A stretch of DNA of 64,000 nt. Source: Turnera subulata. Taxonomy: Eukaryota; Streptophyta; Magnoliopsida; Malpighiales; Passifloraceae. Location of the stretch: assembly GCA_028386065.3 (NCBI GenBank), contig JAKUCV010006259.1, positions 1-64,000 of the forward strand. Reading direction: 5' to 3'. The translations under genes and the position numbers were made by a program. Below the pieces are notes generated by a model. That model worked only from the letters and a program-made list of their open reading frames with translations. It did not search any database and was not told the origin of the DNA. Shown here piece after piece: positions 33,436 through 45,393 of this stretch. The number at the start of each line of letters is the position of its first letter. Position 1 is the first letter of the stretch.

Positions 33436-34500
33436 TTGTGGCTGTTACTATTTCATTGTTTTATGGTTCGTGTATTATTTCAGAGTTGTAGAATGCTCAT
33501 CATAATTAGGATAGCTTTTGATATAAAGAAATCGAATGCATAAATTAGTGAAAGCTCGAGTGTTATCGAGCAGGATCATTGACAAATATAGCTAGCGTTG
33601 CAATTTTTGTCTCCAAATTTGCTGATGATTATGGCTCCAGTTTTCTTTTCATCTCCCTCTCTACCTTTTGTCAGAACTTAGCGTCATTTAACTCGACTGC
33701 ATTCTTTTATGCTAAAAAAAAGAAGAATAAAACTATTGAAATTAAAAAGGAGAGACCGCAGCTGCATTTTGAGCGACAAGTTGCAGGTGGAACTCTTTCC
33801 CAAGTGATGGCGGTGTGGAGATTCTGGGTTGAATTTTGGGTAGGGAAAGTTGGAGGAGCACGCATGGACTACAAAAGTATTTGTCAGATAACTATAGGAT
33901 TACCTCTTCAAACTTGCAAATATACCCTTTCTATGACCTGGGAGAGATCAGAAACCTTTTTTTCTGGAGAAAGCTATTGAGAAATTAGTTGCTTCTTTAA
34001 CCGTGAAAAATTCCTTAAAACTATCCGAACTCAGTTTGCTGGTGCCTGTGGAGTGGACTCAACGCCTTGGGCTTACAACGCTAGCGGGACAATGAAGTCT
34101 AGAGAATGCAATTTTAACCGGATAGAGATTGCCCTTCAGTTGCTGGTCTACAGCCTCTGCAACGCAATTCACATTTAAAAATAACCATCAAGGTTGCCTG
34201 AAGAAACAGCGTTGCATGTTAATTGCTGCACCTACAACAATTATTACTCCAAATCCTGTCTGGGATTGAGTTGGCCTCAAACAATAGATAGATAGATAGA
34301 TACAAATTAAGAAATAATCACTTCACTGAAACATACATGTTCCAATGGAAACGCATGGAATCTCAACATGTACTTGTGTCTTCTTCTCTAGTAGTAATAT
34401 AATATCAAGGAGGGAGGCATTGGATACAGTCTCATGAAAATAACTAGAAGAAATCCAAGAAACAGATAGCTTAAAAAATGTAAAAGGGAATTATTTATTA
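33436..34500. other. intergenic region between convergent CIA1 and BIC genes
   Basis: Must hold both 3' untranslated regions. A GATA microsatellite (four units of gata) lies at about 34287-34303. The 133-codon frame 33579-33980 has no family resemblance and an A-rich core, so I do not call it. Confidence 0.5.
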
Positions 34501-34986
34501 CTAGTGAAAGCAACACCTGTTTCCTATTCTCAAAACGCTGGAATTTGATCTTTTCCCTTCTTCAACCAAAGCTGCTCGAGCAGACATAATACCACCGGCC
34601 TGTAAAGTAGCATCGAAGGCGGAACAGTCAATCCAATCCTTTAAGAGCTCCTCCTGACCCCATATATCGGGTATCCAAACCCTTCCTGCAACCTCAATCC
34701 TGTGTTTCTTCAATCTTTCACGTCCAAAATTATCCTGACGAAATACCTGAGCGCCAGTCCTTACCTCTTCCCCGAGATCATGTACCTCATTTTCTTGCTC
34801 GCATTTGGAGGGATCAGTTGTTGTTTCTTTGTCACTAACTGGATGCTCATATGTTTGCATGGAGGAGGAGCTTTCTCTTTGGATATTGTTGTGGGATTGG
34901 TGAGCTACGTCAGGTTCTGATTGGAGCAATGGGCCTCGGTCATCCCCATCATCACAAGGCTTCCTGCTGCTGGGGTTTTCTTTCAT
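34501..34986 (-). CDS. BIC1: BIC-type inhibitor of cryptochromes
   Basis: Single exon, 161 codons. The N-terminal 80 residues are polar and low-complexity. The conserved CRY-interacting domain runs from about residue 88 to 140: [37 protein letters not shown] and [10 protein letters not shown], which I recognise from Arabidopsis BIC1/BIC2. These nuclear proteins bind photoexcited cryptochrome 2, block its dimerisation and so damp blue-light signalling. Their transcription is itself light-induced through HY5. The start is the first ATG of the frame, and the N-terminus is not conserved enough to verify it. Whether this is the BIC1 or BIC2 orthologue is uncertain. Neighbouring QCR9 favours BIC1, because that pair is adjacent in Arabidopsis as I recall it. 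The gene is convergent with CIA1. Confidence 0.88.
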   Translation of the reverse strand: MKENPSSRKPCDDGDDRGPLLQSEPDVAHQSHNNIQRESSSSMQTYEHPVSDKETTTDPSKCEQENEVHDLGEEVRTGAQVFRQDNFGRERLKKHRIEVAGRVWIPDIWGQEELLKDWIDCSAFDATLQAGGIMSARAALVEEGKRSNSSVLRIGNRCCFH

Positions 34987-36540
34987 GATGTCTTTTACAA
35001 ATAAAAAAAATGTTCTTCTTTTCTTTCTTCTTTGTCAGCTTTGTATAAAGTTATTCTTGCAGCTGGTGTGGTGTTCTTTTCTTTCTCTATGGCTATGGCT
35101 GGCTTTCTTTTTTTCTGTTGTTGAATGAAACAACATTCATTAAGATAGATGGGGGGAAGAAGGGGACTTGAGATTAGAAGCAAAGAGAATGGGTGGGGAG
35201 TTAGTTTACACGTCAGTAAGGGAAGGGAGTGTTCCTTTTTCCTGGCAAGTGACAAGTGTGCGTGTCTCCTTGTATATGAGATTGGATTCCACCAAATTGT
35301 GTGGCTTGCTTCAAGCTTCTACCGTATAATAAATAATAATAAACCAAACCCAACAAGAAAAAAGAAAAAAAGAAAAAACAGGAGAGGCTCAGTGGGCAAG
35401 TGTGTGTGTGAGTGATTCCTTAGATTGGGAGGATTTTTGGAGGATTGTGAGGCTGATGTTGATTTTGTTTATTTTTCCATTCTGGCCAATCAGGTGGTGC
35501 CATTTGATTTGAAGGGTATTAATGAAAAGAAAAAGAAATGGAGTAGAATTCCAATTTTGATTGATTTAATGGGACAAGGACTCTTTTTCCTTTGGAAGGA
35601 TGTGGACTGGAGGTTGCTCGAGCTCAATGAGATATTTTCCTGATGCAGCCATTACCACCACCACCCTTTTCCCTCCTCCTCCTCCAATCATGAGTGATGA
35701 TGCTTAATTCTCAACTCTTCTTAAAAACTTCTTGCGGGGGCTGTATTTTCCGTCTATTCCTTTTGTTAGTATTAATTTGTTTTTTTAGGCATAGCTTGCA
35801 GCCTACACTAACTTGAGCCTTCAAGGTCACCCCTAGTCAATCAAACATTCTAAACTCTTCTCACTATCATACTAATGAATTGGTCAGGAAATATTAATCC
35901 CGTTTCAAAAGATATTATATATTCTTCAAAGTAGTACCAATTTTATTTTATTTTATTTTTGAACAAAGTAGTACCAATATTTTGTTAACTGACAACACGG
36001 GATTTTGACATAACAATACATCAAATTAGATGGAAAAGCACAAAAGTAAAAAGATTTCTACTGAACTGGCTTGTCTCGGGCAAAAGCGTATAGGAAAAAA
36101 GCAAAAATTCGAGAAGGAATCTTTCGTCCACCTTAGGTCAAAGAATTTTAGTTCCATTTAGTTAAATTAGTTGACTGAAAATAAGCAAGTTAGGTCATAG
36201 ATTTATCCACGGCCAACCGGATGCGTATCTATTTATGGCTCTATTATACTTAAAAATTTATATATTTTTACTGATTTAATACGTAATTTATTTAGTATTT
36301 AAAGCCAAAATTATTAAAATTATCCAATAATATTTTTAACATGCTTTAAAAGGGAGCCCTATCTACACTTCCTTGGTTAATATTCGCATCCGCGAACAAA
36401 TTTGGTTGGTTAGGGATTATGGACATGGTAAATAATTATGAACTTCTGCTTTAACATTTTATTATATTATGATTTTAGAATTTAGAATTTTATTTATTAT
36501 ATTAAGAAAAAAATGATGTTCCTATAACAGGTTATGTAAA
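34987..36540. other. BIC upstream region, no further gene seen
   Basis: Contains the BIC leader and promoter on the minus strand. Plus-strand frames at 35149-35643 are short, A-rich and match nothing. Further out the DNA is AT-rich and unremarkable. Confidence 0.5.
35209..35217 (-). promoter_or_regulatory. ACGT element upstream of BIC
   Basis: The minus strand reads CTGACGTGTAA about 225 bases upstream of the ATG. TGACGTGT is an ACGT-core element of the kind bound by bZIP factors such as HY5, the known activator of BIC genes. A single site of this length can occur by chance. Confidence 0.35.
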
Positions 36541-36693
36541 AATACAAACTCTGGTCAACACTTCTTGTAGTGTAGTGGCATCTTCCTTAGGTTAGGTTCT
36601 AAGGGGTCATAGGTTCGATCCCAGTGGGTGGGATTGAAGGAAAGTTTGGGTTATTTATGCAATTCCGATGTACCAAAAAAAATACAAACTCTG
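36541..36693 (+). mobile_element. tRNA-derived SINE with 13-bp target-site duplication
   Basis: The word aatacaaactctg is present at 36541-36553 and 36681-36693. The 127-bp body between them has a box A-like TAGTGTAGTGG (36569-36579), a box B GGTTCGATCCC (36612-36622) at a suitable spacing, and a 3' A run. This is the internal RNA polymerase III promoter of tRNA-derived SINEs. Confidence 0.9.
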
Positions 36694-36826
36694 ATTTATA
36701 AACTTATTAAATTTAATAGATTAATATGTGGGTCAACTCAAACCTAACAAAATTATAAATAGTTTGATACCGTAAGAAAGCAATACTTGTTTTGCTATTC
36801 AATCCGACACGACATCAACCCCGACC

Positions 36827-37003
36827 GGGTCAACCATATTTTTGATCCTAGTGTTTATCGTTTTAAGCATTTTTCATCCTTGTGTTACAAAATGGACATT
36901 TTTCATCCCTGTGTTGATTTTTTGGGATATTTTTCATTTTTTTCCGGTTTTCCGAAAAGAAAATGCTGAAGTGTCAATTAAAAAAATGACACATCAGCTA
37001 TGT
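36827..37003 (+). repeat. left arm of a foldback (long inverted-repeat) element
   Basis: Its 177 bases are, with scattered mismatches, the reverse complement of 45394-45570. Both arms contain the internal direct repeat atttttcatcc(c/t)tgtgtt. The original element, loop included, was about 460 bp. A chromovirus is inserted at the inner edge of the right arm. No terminal duplication was recognised, so the superfamily is open. Confidence 0.8.
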
Positions 37004-37104
37004 GGGTCCAAATTTAACTTGAAAACACCAAACCCAAAACCCGTAGGCAAAAAAGAGTTGGGTGGTGTGATTTGAGTTGCGTGTTTTTAGTTTAATGTGG
37101 GCCC

Positions 37105-37109
37105 ACATA
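37105..37109 (+). repeat. target-site duplication of the chromovirus, left
   Basis: ACATA precedes the 5' LTR and recurs at 45394-45398 after the truncated 3' LTR. Confidence 0.9.
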
Positions 37110-40069
37110 TGTAACAGCCCGGGTAAAAATTTACATTTTACCGGGACTGTAAAAACGCTTTGTATAGTAATTTACCATGTAAAATAATCTTGGATAATTA
37201 TTTCAGGGTAAATTATGCATTGGATTCCGAAACCGAGCTCTGTTCCACGTTCGGGATTTTTCTGCGGATTTTACGGACCAAAGTTGGAATTTTTCGGGTC
37301 CAGGAATCTCGAGAAAAGTTAGGTTTATCCTCAGATTATCGGGCCAGAAATAAAGTTAATGGGGTATTACAGTTATTTTCTGGTCCGGACGGGACACGCC
37401 TCACATGCAGCACAATGCTACATAATTGAAGCAGCTCAATTATGCAGCCTGTGAGCCGCCTCTTCCCTATATTGCTTGTCTCACCCGTGACTTACCAGTG
37501 CGTTGCATGCTTTTCTTCTGCTCTTCTAGTACGCCACTATCATTTTATTCTGCCTGCAAACCCATCACCCAGCATCACCTTCCTCTACAACTCTGCAAAA
37601 ACTCACTGCCAACTTCCGTTCCTTCCCCTGCAAACACAAAACAATCAGTAAACAAAACCAAAAAAAAAAAGAAAAGAAAAGAAAGAAGAAAAAAAAAGAA
37701 GGAGAAAGAAATAACAAGCAAAACACACCACCGTCCGACCTCCACCTCACCCGACATCAACCACCACCACACAAGCCACCGCCGCCATCATCTTCACCTC
37801 CTCATCTTTGCTCGCCGTCGCCGCCAGTGGTGACAAGCCGAGCAGGACGCAGCCACGCCTCCCCCTCACGACGCCGACGACCCAAGACGCAGCAGATCCC
37901 AACGACCAGCAGCCATCCGTCTTATCTCCTTGCTGCCTCCCTCGCGTCGTGCTGCTGCCACCGCACTCTTCCTTCGCCGTCGCACGCTTCTCCTGCAGAT
38001 CCGTCTCCTCGTGTCGCCGGTACCGTCTTCTCCTCACTCGTCGCTGCAGGAAGCCGCCGCCGCCGTTCGTACGGAGGAAGCCAAGTGAGTTCGCCCCGCT
38101 GCCGGCCTCTCTCGTCACGATGACAGTCGTGCCGCCTCCTTCCCATTCCGGTCGCGCCTCAGTTGCATCCCTCTGCCGCCGCCGCCGCCGCTGCAGACCG
38201 CAGCAAGGTGAGCCATTGCGGGTTGAGGACGACCCGGACATTGTCAACACGGGTCGGGTTGACCCGGGGTTTGGTTGGGTTTCAATTTTTGGGCTGGATG
38301 TGTATGGTATGGGTTGGATATGATTGGGCCGAAATCTGGGCTTTGGACATGGGCTTGAATGGCTCACTGTTCATGGCCATACCAGTAAAAAAATGTGATT
38401 AATAATTAAAAAGGGTATATGCACACAGATAAATTCTAAAAATTAGGAAAAAAAATTACATAATTATATTCTGGAAAAAATAATAATAATAGGAGATTAT
38501 ACTTTCTAGAAATATATATATATATATATATATATTGGTAAATAACCTTACGGAAATAACCTTGGAAAAAAATAATCATTTTATAGAAATAATTTTGGAA
38601 AGTACATACTCATGGAATAATTTGGAAATGGTATTATCAAAGTAAGTAAATACGTACCGGAATAATAACCGGGTATCAGTATGGTATTTTTGACACCCGA
38701 AAATAGATGGTGAATTATGATGATAATGGGAATAAACGGGGGGAGTACCGAGTTAGCATAGTAATTATTTTACGGCTTACAGTAATAGTCGAGCATTTGC
38801 ATATCATCTTATGTGTGCATAATTATTGTTTGATATAGGAATTGATAACGAGCAGTACCCCGAGGAGCCTGAGCCGGAACACTTCGCGGACTATCAGGAA
38901 TAGAAAAAATCGGCTAAGATGAGGATAAGTAAATATTTATATACTGCCCGTAGTACCAAGTTGCTGTTTGTTTATTGTGTGTTATATGCTTGAATAATTC
39001 TTTGTGGCTGTGAATGGTTGTTGTGAAATGAATTTAATTGATATTTGTTGCCGTTGATGTTGCTGAATTGATGCTACTGTTGATGTTATTGATAATGTTG
39101 GAAATGTTGGTATTAGTAGGATATTACTGTTGTTGTTGACTGTGAAAATTGTGTGAGTAGAGTACCGAGGGTACTAGTAAGGGAAAACAATTGAATAAGC
39201 ATGTATTATCAAGACGAGCGGAGAGGCTGTGAGCCTGCTCGGGATAATGAGATAGTGGAGGATAATAGAAATTAGGTATCTAAAAATAATAAAACTGGTT
39301 ACACTTAGACATCTAGTAAGTCACAATTAAATGTTGGAACAGCCAGATGGTAGTCTTATTTTTATGGTGCTGGGGGTGAGTGTGCTTGGGGTCTGCTCCC
39401 TGTCTGTACCAATTTTTATTTTAGGCGCTGGGGGAGAGTGTGCTTGGGGTCTGCTCCCTGTCTGTGCCAGTTATACGTGGAGGTACCAGGGCGGGGTCCA
39501 CGGGCTAGCTAGCTTGACTACCAGGCAACGGCCACCATTTAACTAGTGATAGGGGCCCTGATAATAAAATTGGTATAGCGTGTCTAGAATCACAGAGTGT
39601 GTTATTTAGGGTTCATGTGAACCTTAGTTAATTGCTGTTGATGTGACTTGGATTGTTTATGGTTGTTTGTATATGTATATTTGCTTATGGATTTTACCCG
39701 GTGAGCACTTCGGACTCACCCCTCGCCTGCGTGACCTGGTCGCGTGGTTTGATTGTGCGTAGCTCAGGAACGTTCGAGGCAAGCTGTGGCGCACCCTCTG
39801 CCAGGCCCGTATCCATCCTGTGTTGCATCATGTTAATACTGTTGTCTATTGCTGTGTTGTATTAAGACTTCCGCTGCTTGCATTTTATTTCTTGATTCGA
39901 TTGCTTATTGTAATAATGTTCCCGTGCCGAGACAAGTACTGTTGATGTATTATGTACTTTTATTGTATTAATGCTGTTGGTTGAGATATTTATCACTGTG
40001 TTTACTGTAATAGTATGTGGTCCTACGTGTTTACTGTGTATAATGGTAAATACGGACCAGGGCATTTCA
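37110..40069 (+). repeat. 5' LTR of the chromovirus
   Basis: It starts TGTAACAGCCCGGG and ends GGGCATTTCA. It contains a TA dinucleotide run (38512-38535) and two tandem copies of a 57-bp unit (about 39368-39483, ctgggggagagtgtgcttgg type). Open frames at 37426-38402 are GC-rich shadows of the leader and match no protein family. Confidence 0.93.
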
Positions 40070-40092
40070 TTTTGGTAGCGGAGCGGGCTCTA
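40070..40092 (+). other. primer-binding-site-like motif
   Basis: ttttggtagcggagcgggct directly follows the 5' LTR and shares its core with 18615 of the other gypsy element. Confidence 0.6.
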
Positions 40093-40186
40093 GGTATTTG
40101 GTTGTTGTTTGATTATCTGTGCATATCCTGCTCCAAATGTTATAAATATGATACTCATGCATACATCTTCATATAGGTAGGACGAG

Positions 40187-43100
40187 ATGGATCCGACTGA
40201 GGGACACCAGCATGCTGCCCAACAGCACTTGGAAGAAGACCAAGTGTCAATCGGTCAACCACATGCCTACGTGAAAGAACCACATGTGTACGATGGGTTA
40301 CCCGGTATGCCATACCAGATGTTCCTTCAGATGATGCACATGATGACCCAGATCCTTCACCGGCAGACAGTTGGGGGACCAGTTGAAGACCCTGTTTTTA
40401 CCAAGCTATCTAAGCTTGGAGCTGAGCCATTCTCAGGAGAAACTGACCCTCGTGAGGCGGACGAGTGGCTACGTCAGATCGCCAGGGTCATACTTAAGAT
40501 CAAGTGCACAACTGACCAGTGGGCGAACTATGCCGCTTCTCTTTTCCGTGAGGAAGCAGCAACATGGTGGGAATCTACCACAAAAGACCTGCCGAAACCA
40601 GTGGTGATGCCATGGGCTGAGTTCACGGCCATATTCAAGGACAAGTTCATTACAGAAGAATTTCAGGAGCGCATGCAGCGCGAATTCCTGGAATTGCGCC
40701 AGGATGGTATGACCGTGACAGAGTACGAGAAGAAGTTTGACCGTCTGTCCCTGTATGTTGGAGATCTGGTAGCAACTACCAAAGCCAGATGCCAACGTTT
40801 CTGGAGAGGTCTACATCCTGACATCCGAGCTATCATGGGATGTAAGGACTATGCTGGATATCAGGATATGGTAAGGGATGCTCAGAAGGCTGAAGTTACA
40901 TGGCGTGATCAATAGGAGTATCGCCGGAAGAGAAGTGCACCGCAGGTTCCTCCCAGTTAGAACAAGAAGCCATATGTACCTGCCGCTAGTGCACCTGCAG
41001 CTGGGCAAGGACAGTACCAGTCGACGACCTATGGACGTGGTTGGACTAACAACTGCGGAGCTTCGACTAGAGGATGGAGTAGACCCGGAGTGACTAGTTC
41101 TGGAGATAACCGCTTCCGACGTCCCATATCATCAGTCAGATGCTTTGAGTGCAATGAGTTGGGACATTACCGTTATGCATGCCCAAAGCTTGGGAGAGTC
41201 AGTAACTCTGCACCGGCACCAACAGTTTAGGCCTCTGTGGCTAGCATGCCAGGTGGATCTAGAGCACAAGGACAAGGTCAAGGTCGTGGTCGTGGGAATC
41301 CTTCCGTAAGGATCCAATCTGGAGCTAACCAAAGCACAACAGTTCCTAGAGCTTTCGTCATCACCGCAGAAGAGGACCCTGATGCTGCTCAAGTTATAGC
41401 AGGTATCTTTACAGTACATGGTAGTGTTGCATTCACATTAATTGATCCTGGAGCTACACATTCTTTTATAGCCCAAACCTATGCTATGCAACATAACTGT
41501 GAAGATGTATCCTTAGAAAAACCGATGAGGGTTAGATTACCCGCAGGCATCATAGTGAGGCTAGATAGAGTTTGTAAGGATGTGCCGCTAGTATTCGAGA
41601 ACGAAACCTTTCCTGCTCGACTCATTATCATGAACATGGGAGGATTTGATATAATCCTGGGCATGGATTGGTTGTTGAAGTACCAAGCTTTGGTGGATTG
41701 CCTAGCTAAGCAAGTGAGGTTGACATCCGCCGAAGATCGGTCGATTGTTTTGTCCGGAGTGGGAAGAACTACAACCACGTGTAGTATCTTTGCTACCCAG
41801 GGCTATGGAATGAAGCAACATGGTCCAGATGCTTTGCTGACCCACATTCCAGGCGGAGAGACACAAGACCCTACCCCGGAGGATGTATTAGTTGTGAGGG
41901 AGTTTGTTGATGTTTTTCCAGATGATCTACCAGGTTTGCCACCTGACAGAGAGGTTGAGTACATCATCGAGCTTGTACCTGGAGTTACACCTATCTCGAT
42001 GGCACCAACAGAGCTTCAGAAGCTGAAGAAGTAGCTAGACAAACTACTGGAGAAAGGTTTCATCAGACCTAGTACCTCACCATGGGGAGCACCAATGTTG
42101 TTCGTGAAGAAGAAGGATGGTAGCCTGCGTATGTGTGTAGACTATCGCCAGATCAACAAGGTGACATTCAAGAACAAGTACCCGTTACCGAGGATTGATG
42201 ATCTTTTTGATCAGCTTCAAGGAGCAACGGTGTTTTCAAAGATTGATCTCCGATCGGGTTATCAGCAAATCAAGATTTCGGAGAAGGACATACCAAAGAC
42301 AGCTTTTCGCACACAGTATGGCCACTTCGAATTCACTATGGTACCTTTTGGTTTGACCAATGCACCGGCAGTATTCATGTGCTTGATGCACTTGGTACTG
42401 AATGAGTTCCTGGATAAGTTTGTTGTGGTCTTCATCGACGATATCCTCATCTACTCCAAGAGCAAAGAAGAGCACGAAGAGCATTTGGGGATAGTGCTTC
42501 AAAGGTTACGGGAGAAGCAGCTGTATGCCAAATTCAGCAAGTGTGAATTTTGGCTTGGAGAAGTTTCCTTCCTCGGAAATGTAGTAGGCGGAGATGGAAT
42601 AAAGGTTGATCCTGCCAAAGTTAAGGCTGTGTTAGAGTGGGAGCCACCTAAGAATGTGTCTGAAGTCAGGAGTTTTCTTGGCCTTGTAGGATATTATCGG
42701 AGGTTCATAGAAGGTTTTTCCTTATTAGCCAGTCCCATGACTAAGCTATTGAGGAAAGAACAAGCCTTTGTTTGGAGCCCGGAGTGCCAACGGAGTTTTG
42801 AGGAGCTTAAGAATAAGCTGACCACGACACCAGTGCTAACAGTACCCAAGCCAGGAGTGGAGTATGTGTTGTTTTGTGACGCATCAGGTCTTGGTTTAGG
42901 AGCCGTGCTAATGCAAGAAGGACGAGTGATTGCTTATACCTCTAGACAGCTAAGGACTCATGAGAAGAACTACCCGACTCATAATCTTGAGATGGCAGCT
43001 GTGATCTTGGCTCTGAAGATTTGGAGACACTACTTGTTTGGAGAGAAGTGCCGAATCTTAACCGACCACAAAAGCCTCAAGTACATCATGACTCAGAAGG

Positions 43101-44690
43101 AGCTTAACCTGCGACAAAGACGTTGGGTTGAGTTGCTTAATGATTATGATTGTACTATAGAGTATCACCCAGGAAAGGCTAATGTGGTAGCTGATGCTTT
43201 GATCCGGAGACAATCGAATGATGCCTCCACTAGTTACTCGATGTTTTCACATATCGAGTTAAGGAAGCTGGGAGTTGACTTGACAATGGATGATACAGGA
43301 GCATTGCTAGCACACATGAGTGTCACGTCTAACCTAAGAGGATGGATAATGGTGTTACAAGATGGAGATCCCGACCTGGTGAAGCTTAAGGAAGGAGTAA
43401 GGAGTGGAAAAGAAGACAAGTTTCGTATAGCTGATGATGGAGCACTGATGATTGGGAAACGGGTATGTGTACCCAATGTCAGTAACCTGCGTGGTCAGAT
43501 CCTGGATGAAGGTCATATGACGCCGTATGCGATGCATCCTGGAAGCACCAAGATGTATCAGAACCTGAAGAGTCATTTCTGGTGGCCTCGCATGAAGAAG
43601 GATGTAGCAGAGTATGTCGCAAGATGCATTACTTGCCAGCAGGTGAAAGCCGAACATCAGGCTCCAGCAGGCAAGTTAAGATCGTTGACAATACCGGAGT
43701 GGAAGTGGGAGATGATCACCATGGATTTTGTGATTGGTTTATCGATGACTCGGAGGCAGCATGATGCTATTTGGGTCATCGTTGACCGATTAACAAAATC
43801 GGCTCATTTTCTTCCCATCCGCCAGACTGATACCATGGACACATTGGCGAGTAAGTATGTTGTCGAGATTGTGAGACTACATGGGATTCCAAAGTCTATA
43901 GTTTCAGACAGAGATCCCAGGTTCACATCACGTTTTTGGAAGAGCTTACAAGCTGCTTTGGGAACCAAGTTGAGCTTCAGTACTGCTTTTCATCCTCAGA
44001 CAGATGGACAGTCTGAGAGGACCATACAGACACTGGAGGACATGCTTAGAGCTTGTGCACTTAACTTCAGTGGGAGTTGGGATAAGTACCTACCCTTGGC
44101 AGAGTTTGCATATAACAACGGCTACCATTCCAGCATTGGTATGCCACCTTTTGAGGCTCTCTGTGGAAGGAAGTGTAGAAGTCCGGTATGTTGGGAAGAA
44201 GAAGGTATGAGATTGATCGTTGGACCGGAGTTAGTTCAACAGACAGTGGACAAGATCCAGACGGTGAGACAGTGCATGAGAGCTGCTCAGGATCGGCAAA
44301 AGAGCTATGCCGACAAACACCGACGTGAGATGGAGTATAACGTTGGTGAGAAGGTTTTTCTCAGAGTTGCACCCTGGAAAGGAGTGATCAGGTTCGGCAA
44401 AAGAGGAAAGCTGAGTCCAAGGTATATCGGGCCATATGAGATCGTTGAGAGGATTGGACCACTAGCTTACAGGTTGACCTTACCTGAAGAGCTTTCACGC
44501 ATACATGACGTGTTTCATGTCTCCATGCTGAGGAGACACCGATCAGACCCTAGTCATATTGTGGCCCCAGTGGATGTTGAAGTGGCAGAAGATCTTACCT
44601 ACACATAAGTGCCGGAACAGATTCTTGCTCGAGAAGTACGGCAGTTGCGGAACCGTACCATTCCTATGGTTAAGATCAAGTGGAGTAAGC
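40187..44690 (+). pseudogene. chromovirus gag-pol polyprotein, broken by in-frame stops only
   Basis: One frame runs from ATG 40187 to about 44690 without any frameshift. It is interrupted by TAG at 40913, 40958, 41228 and 42032 and by TAA at 44606. Domains by codon: gag capsid (about 70-230), zinc knuckle from 319 (CFECNELGHYRYAC), aspartic protease at 423 (DPGATHS, where the family usually has DSGA), reverse transcriptase with FIDD at 749-752, RNase H with FCDASG near 897, integrase zinc finger (CITC, 1147), catalytic D1180, D1241 and E1277, and the GPY/F-like IGPYEI region. After the TAA a chromodomain-like tail (RNRTIPMVKIKWS) is cut off. It would copy and insert the element. In this copy it is inactive, although 42095-44608 is open for 837 codons. 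Confidence 0.93.
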
Positions 44691-45393
44691 ATCCTGGGGG
44701 AGAGTGTGCTTGGGGTCTATTCCCTGTCTGTACCAATTTTTATTTTAGGCGCTGGGGGAGAGTGTGCTTGGGGTCTGCTCCCTGTCTGTGACAGTTATAC
44801 GTGGAGGTACCAGGGCGGGGTCCACGGGCTAGCTAGCTTGACTACCAGGCGACGACCACCATTTAACTAGTGATAGGGGCCCTGATAATAAAATTGGTAT
44901 AGCGTGTCTAGAATCACAGAGTGTGTTATTTAGGGTTCATGTGAACCTTAGCTAATTGCTGTTGATGTGACTTGGATTGTTTACGGTTGTTTGTATGTGT
45001 ATATTTGCTTATGGATTTTACCCGGTGAGCACTTCGGACTCACCCCTCGCCTGCGTGACCTGGTCGCGTAGTTTGATTGTGCGGAGCTCAGGAACGTTCG
45101 AGGCAAGCTGTGGCGCACCCTCTGCCAGGCCCGGATCCATCCTGCGTTGCATCATGTTAATACTGTTGTCTATTGCTATGTTGTATTAAGACTTCCGCTG
45201 CTTGCATTTTATTTCTTGATTCGGTTGCTTGTTGTAATAATGTTCCCGTGCCGGGAAAAGTACTGTTGATGTATTATGTACTTTTATTGTATTAATATTG
45301 TTGGTTGAGATATTTATCACTGTGTTTACTGTAATAGTATGTGGTCCCACGTGTTTACTGTGTATAACGGTAAATACGAAACGAGACATTTCA
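44691..45393 (+). repeat. truncated 3' LTR of the chromovirus
   Basis: About 702 bp corresponding to 39367-40069 of the 5' LTR, near-identical by eye. The junction lies in catcctgggggagagtgtgc, where the end of pol meets the 57-bp tandem unit of the LTR, suggesting a deletion at a short shared ctggggg. The polypurine tract and the first about 2.25 kb of the LTR are missing. Confidence 0.9.

Larger units (their letters stand above)
37110..45393 (+). mobile_element. Ty3/gypsy chromovirus with truncated 3' LTR
   Basis: Complete 5' LTR (2960 bp), primer-site-like motif, gag-pol in one frame and about 700 bp of 3' LTR, flanked by the 5-bp duplication ACATA. The intact outer ends and TSD show that the loss of the 3' LTR's first 2.25 kb happened after insertion. 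Tekay- or Reina-like affinity is suggested by the C-terminal chromodomain-like region. Confidence 0.93.

Noticed and set aside
33579..33980. 133-codon frame downstream of CIA1
   Set aside because: An A-rich lysine stretch, no domain, and it overlaps the expected 3' flank of CIA1.
34702..34920. 72-codon plus-strand frame with a membrane-like segment
   Set aside because: It is the reverse-strand shadow of the BIC gene.
37426..38402. Several overlapping 60-200-codon frames on both strands
   Set aside because: GC-rich 5' LTR leader sequence without stops. No motif is seen and opposite-strand frames are equally open.
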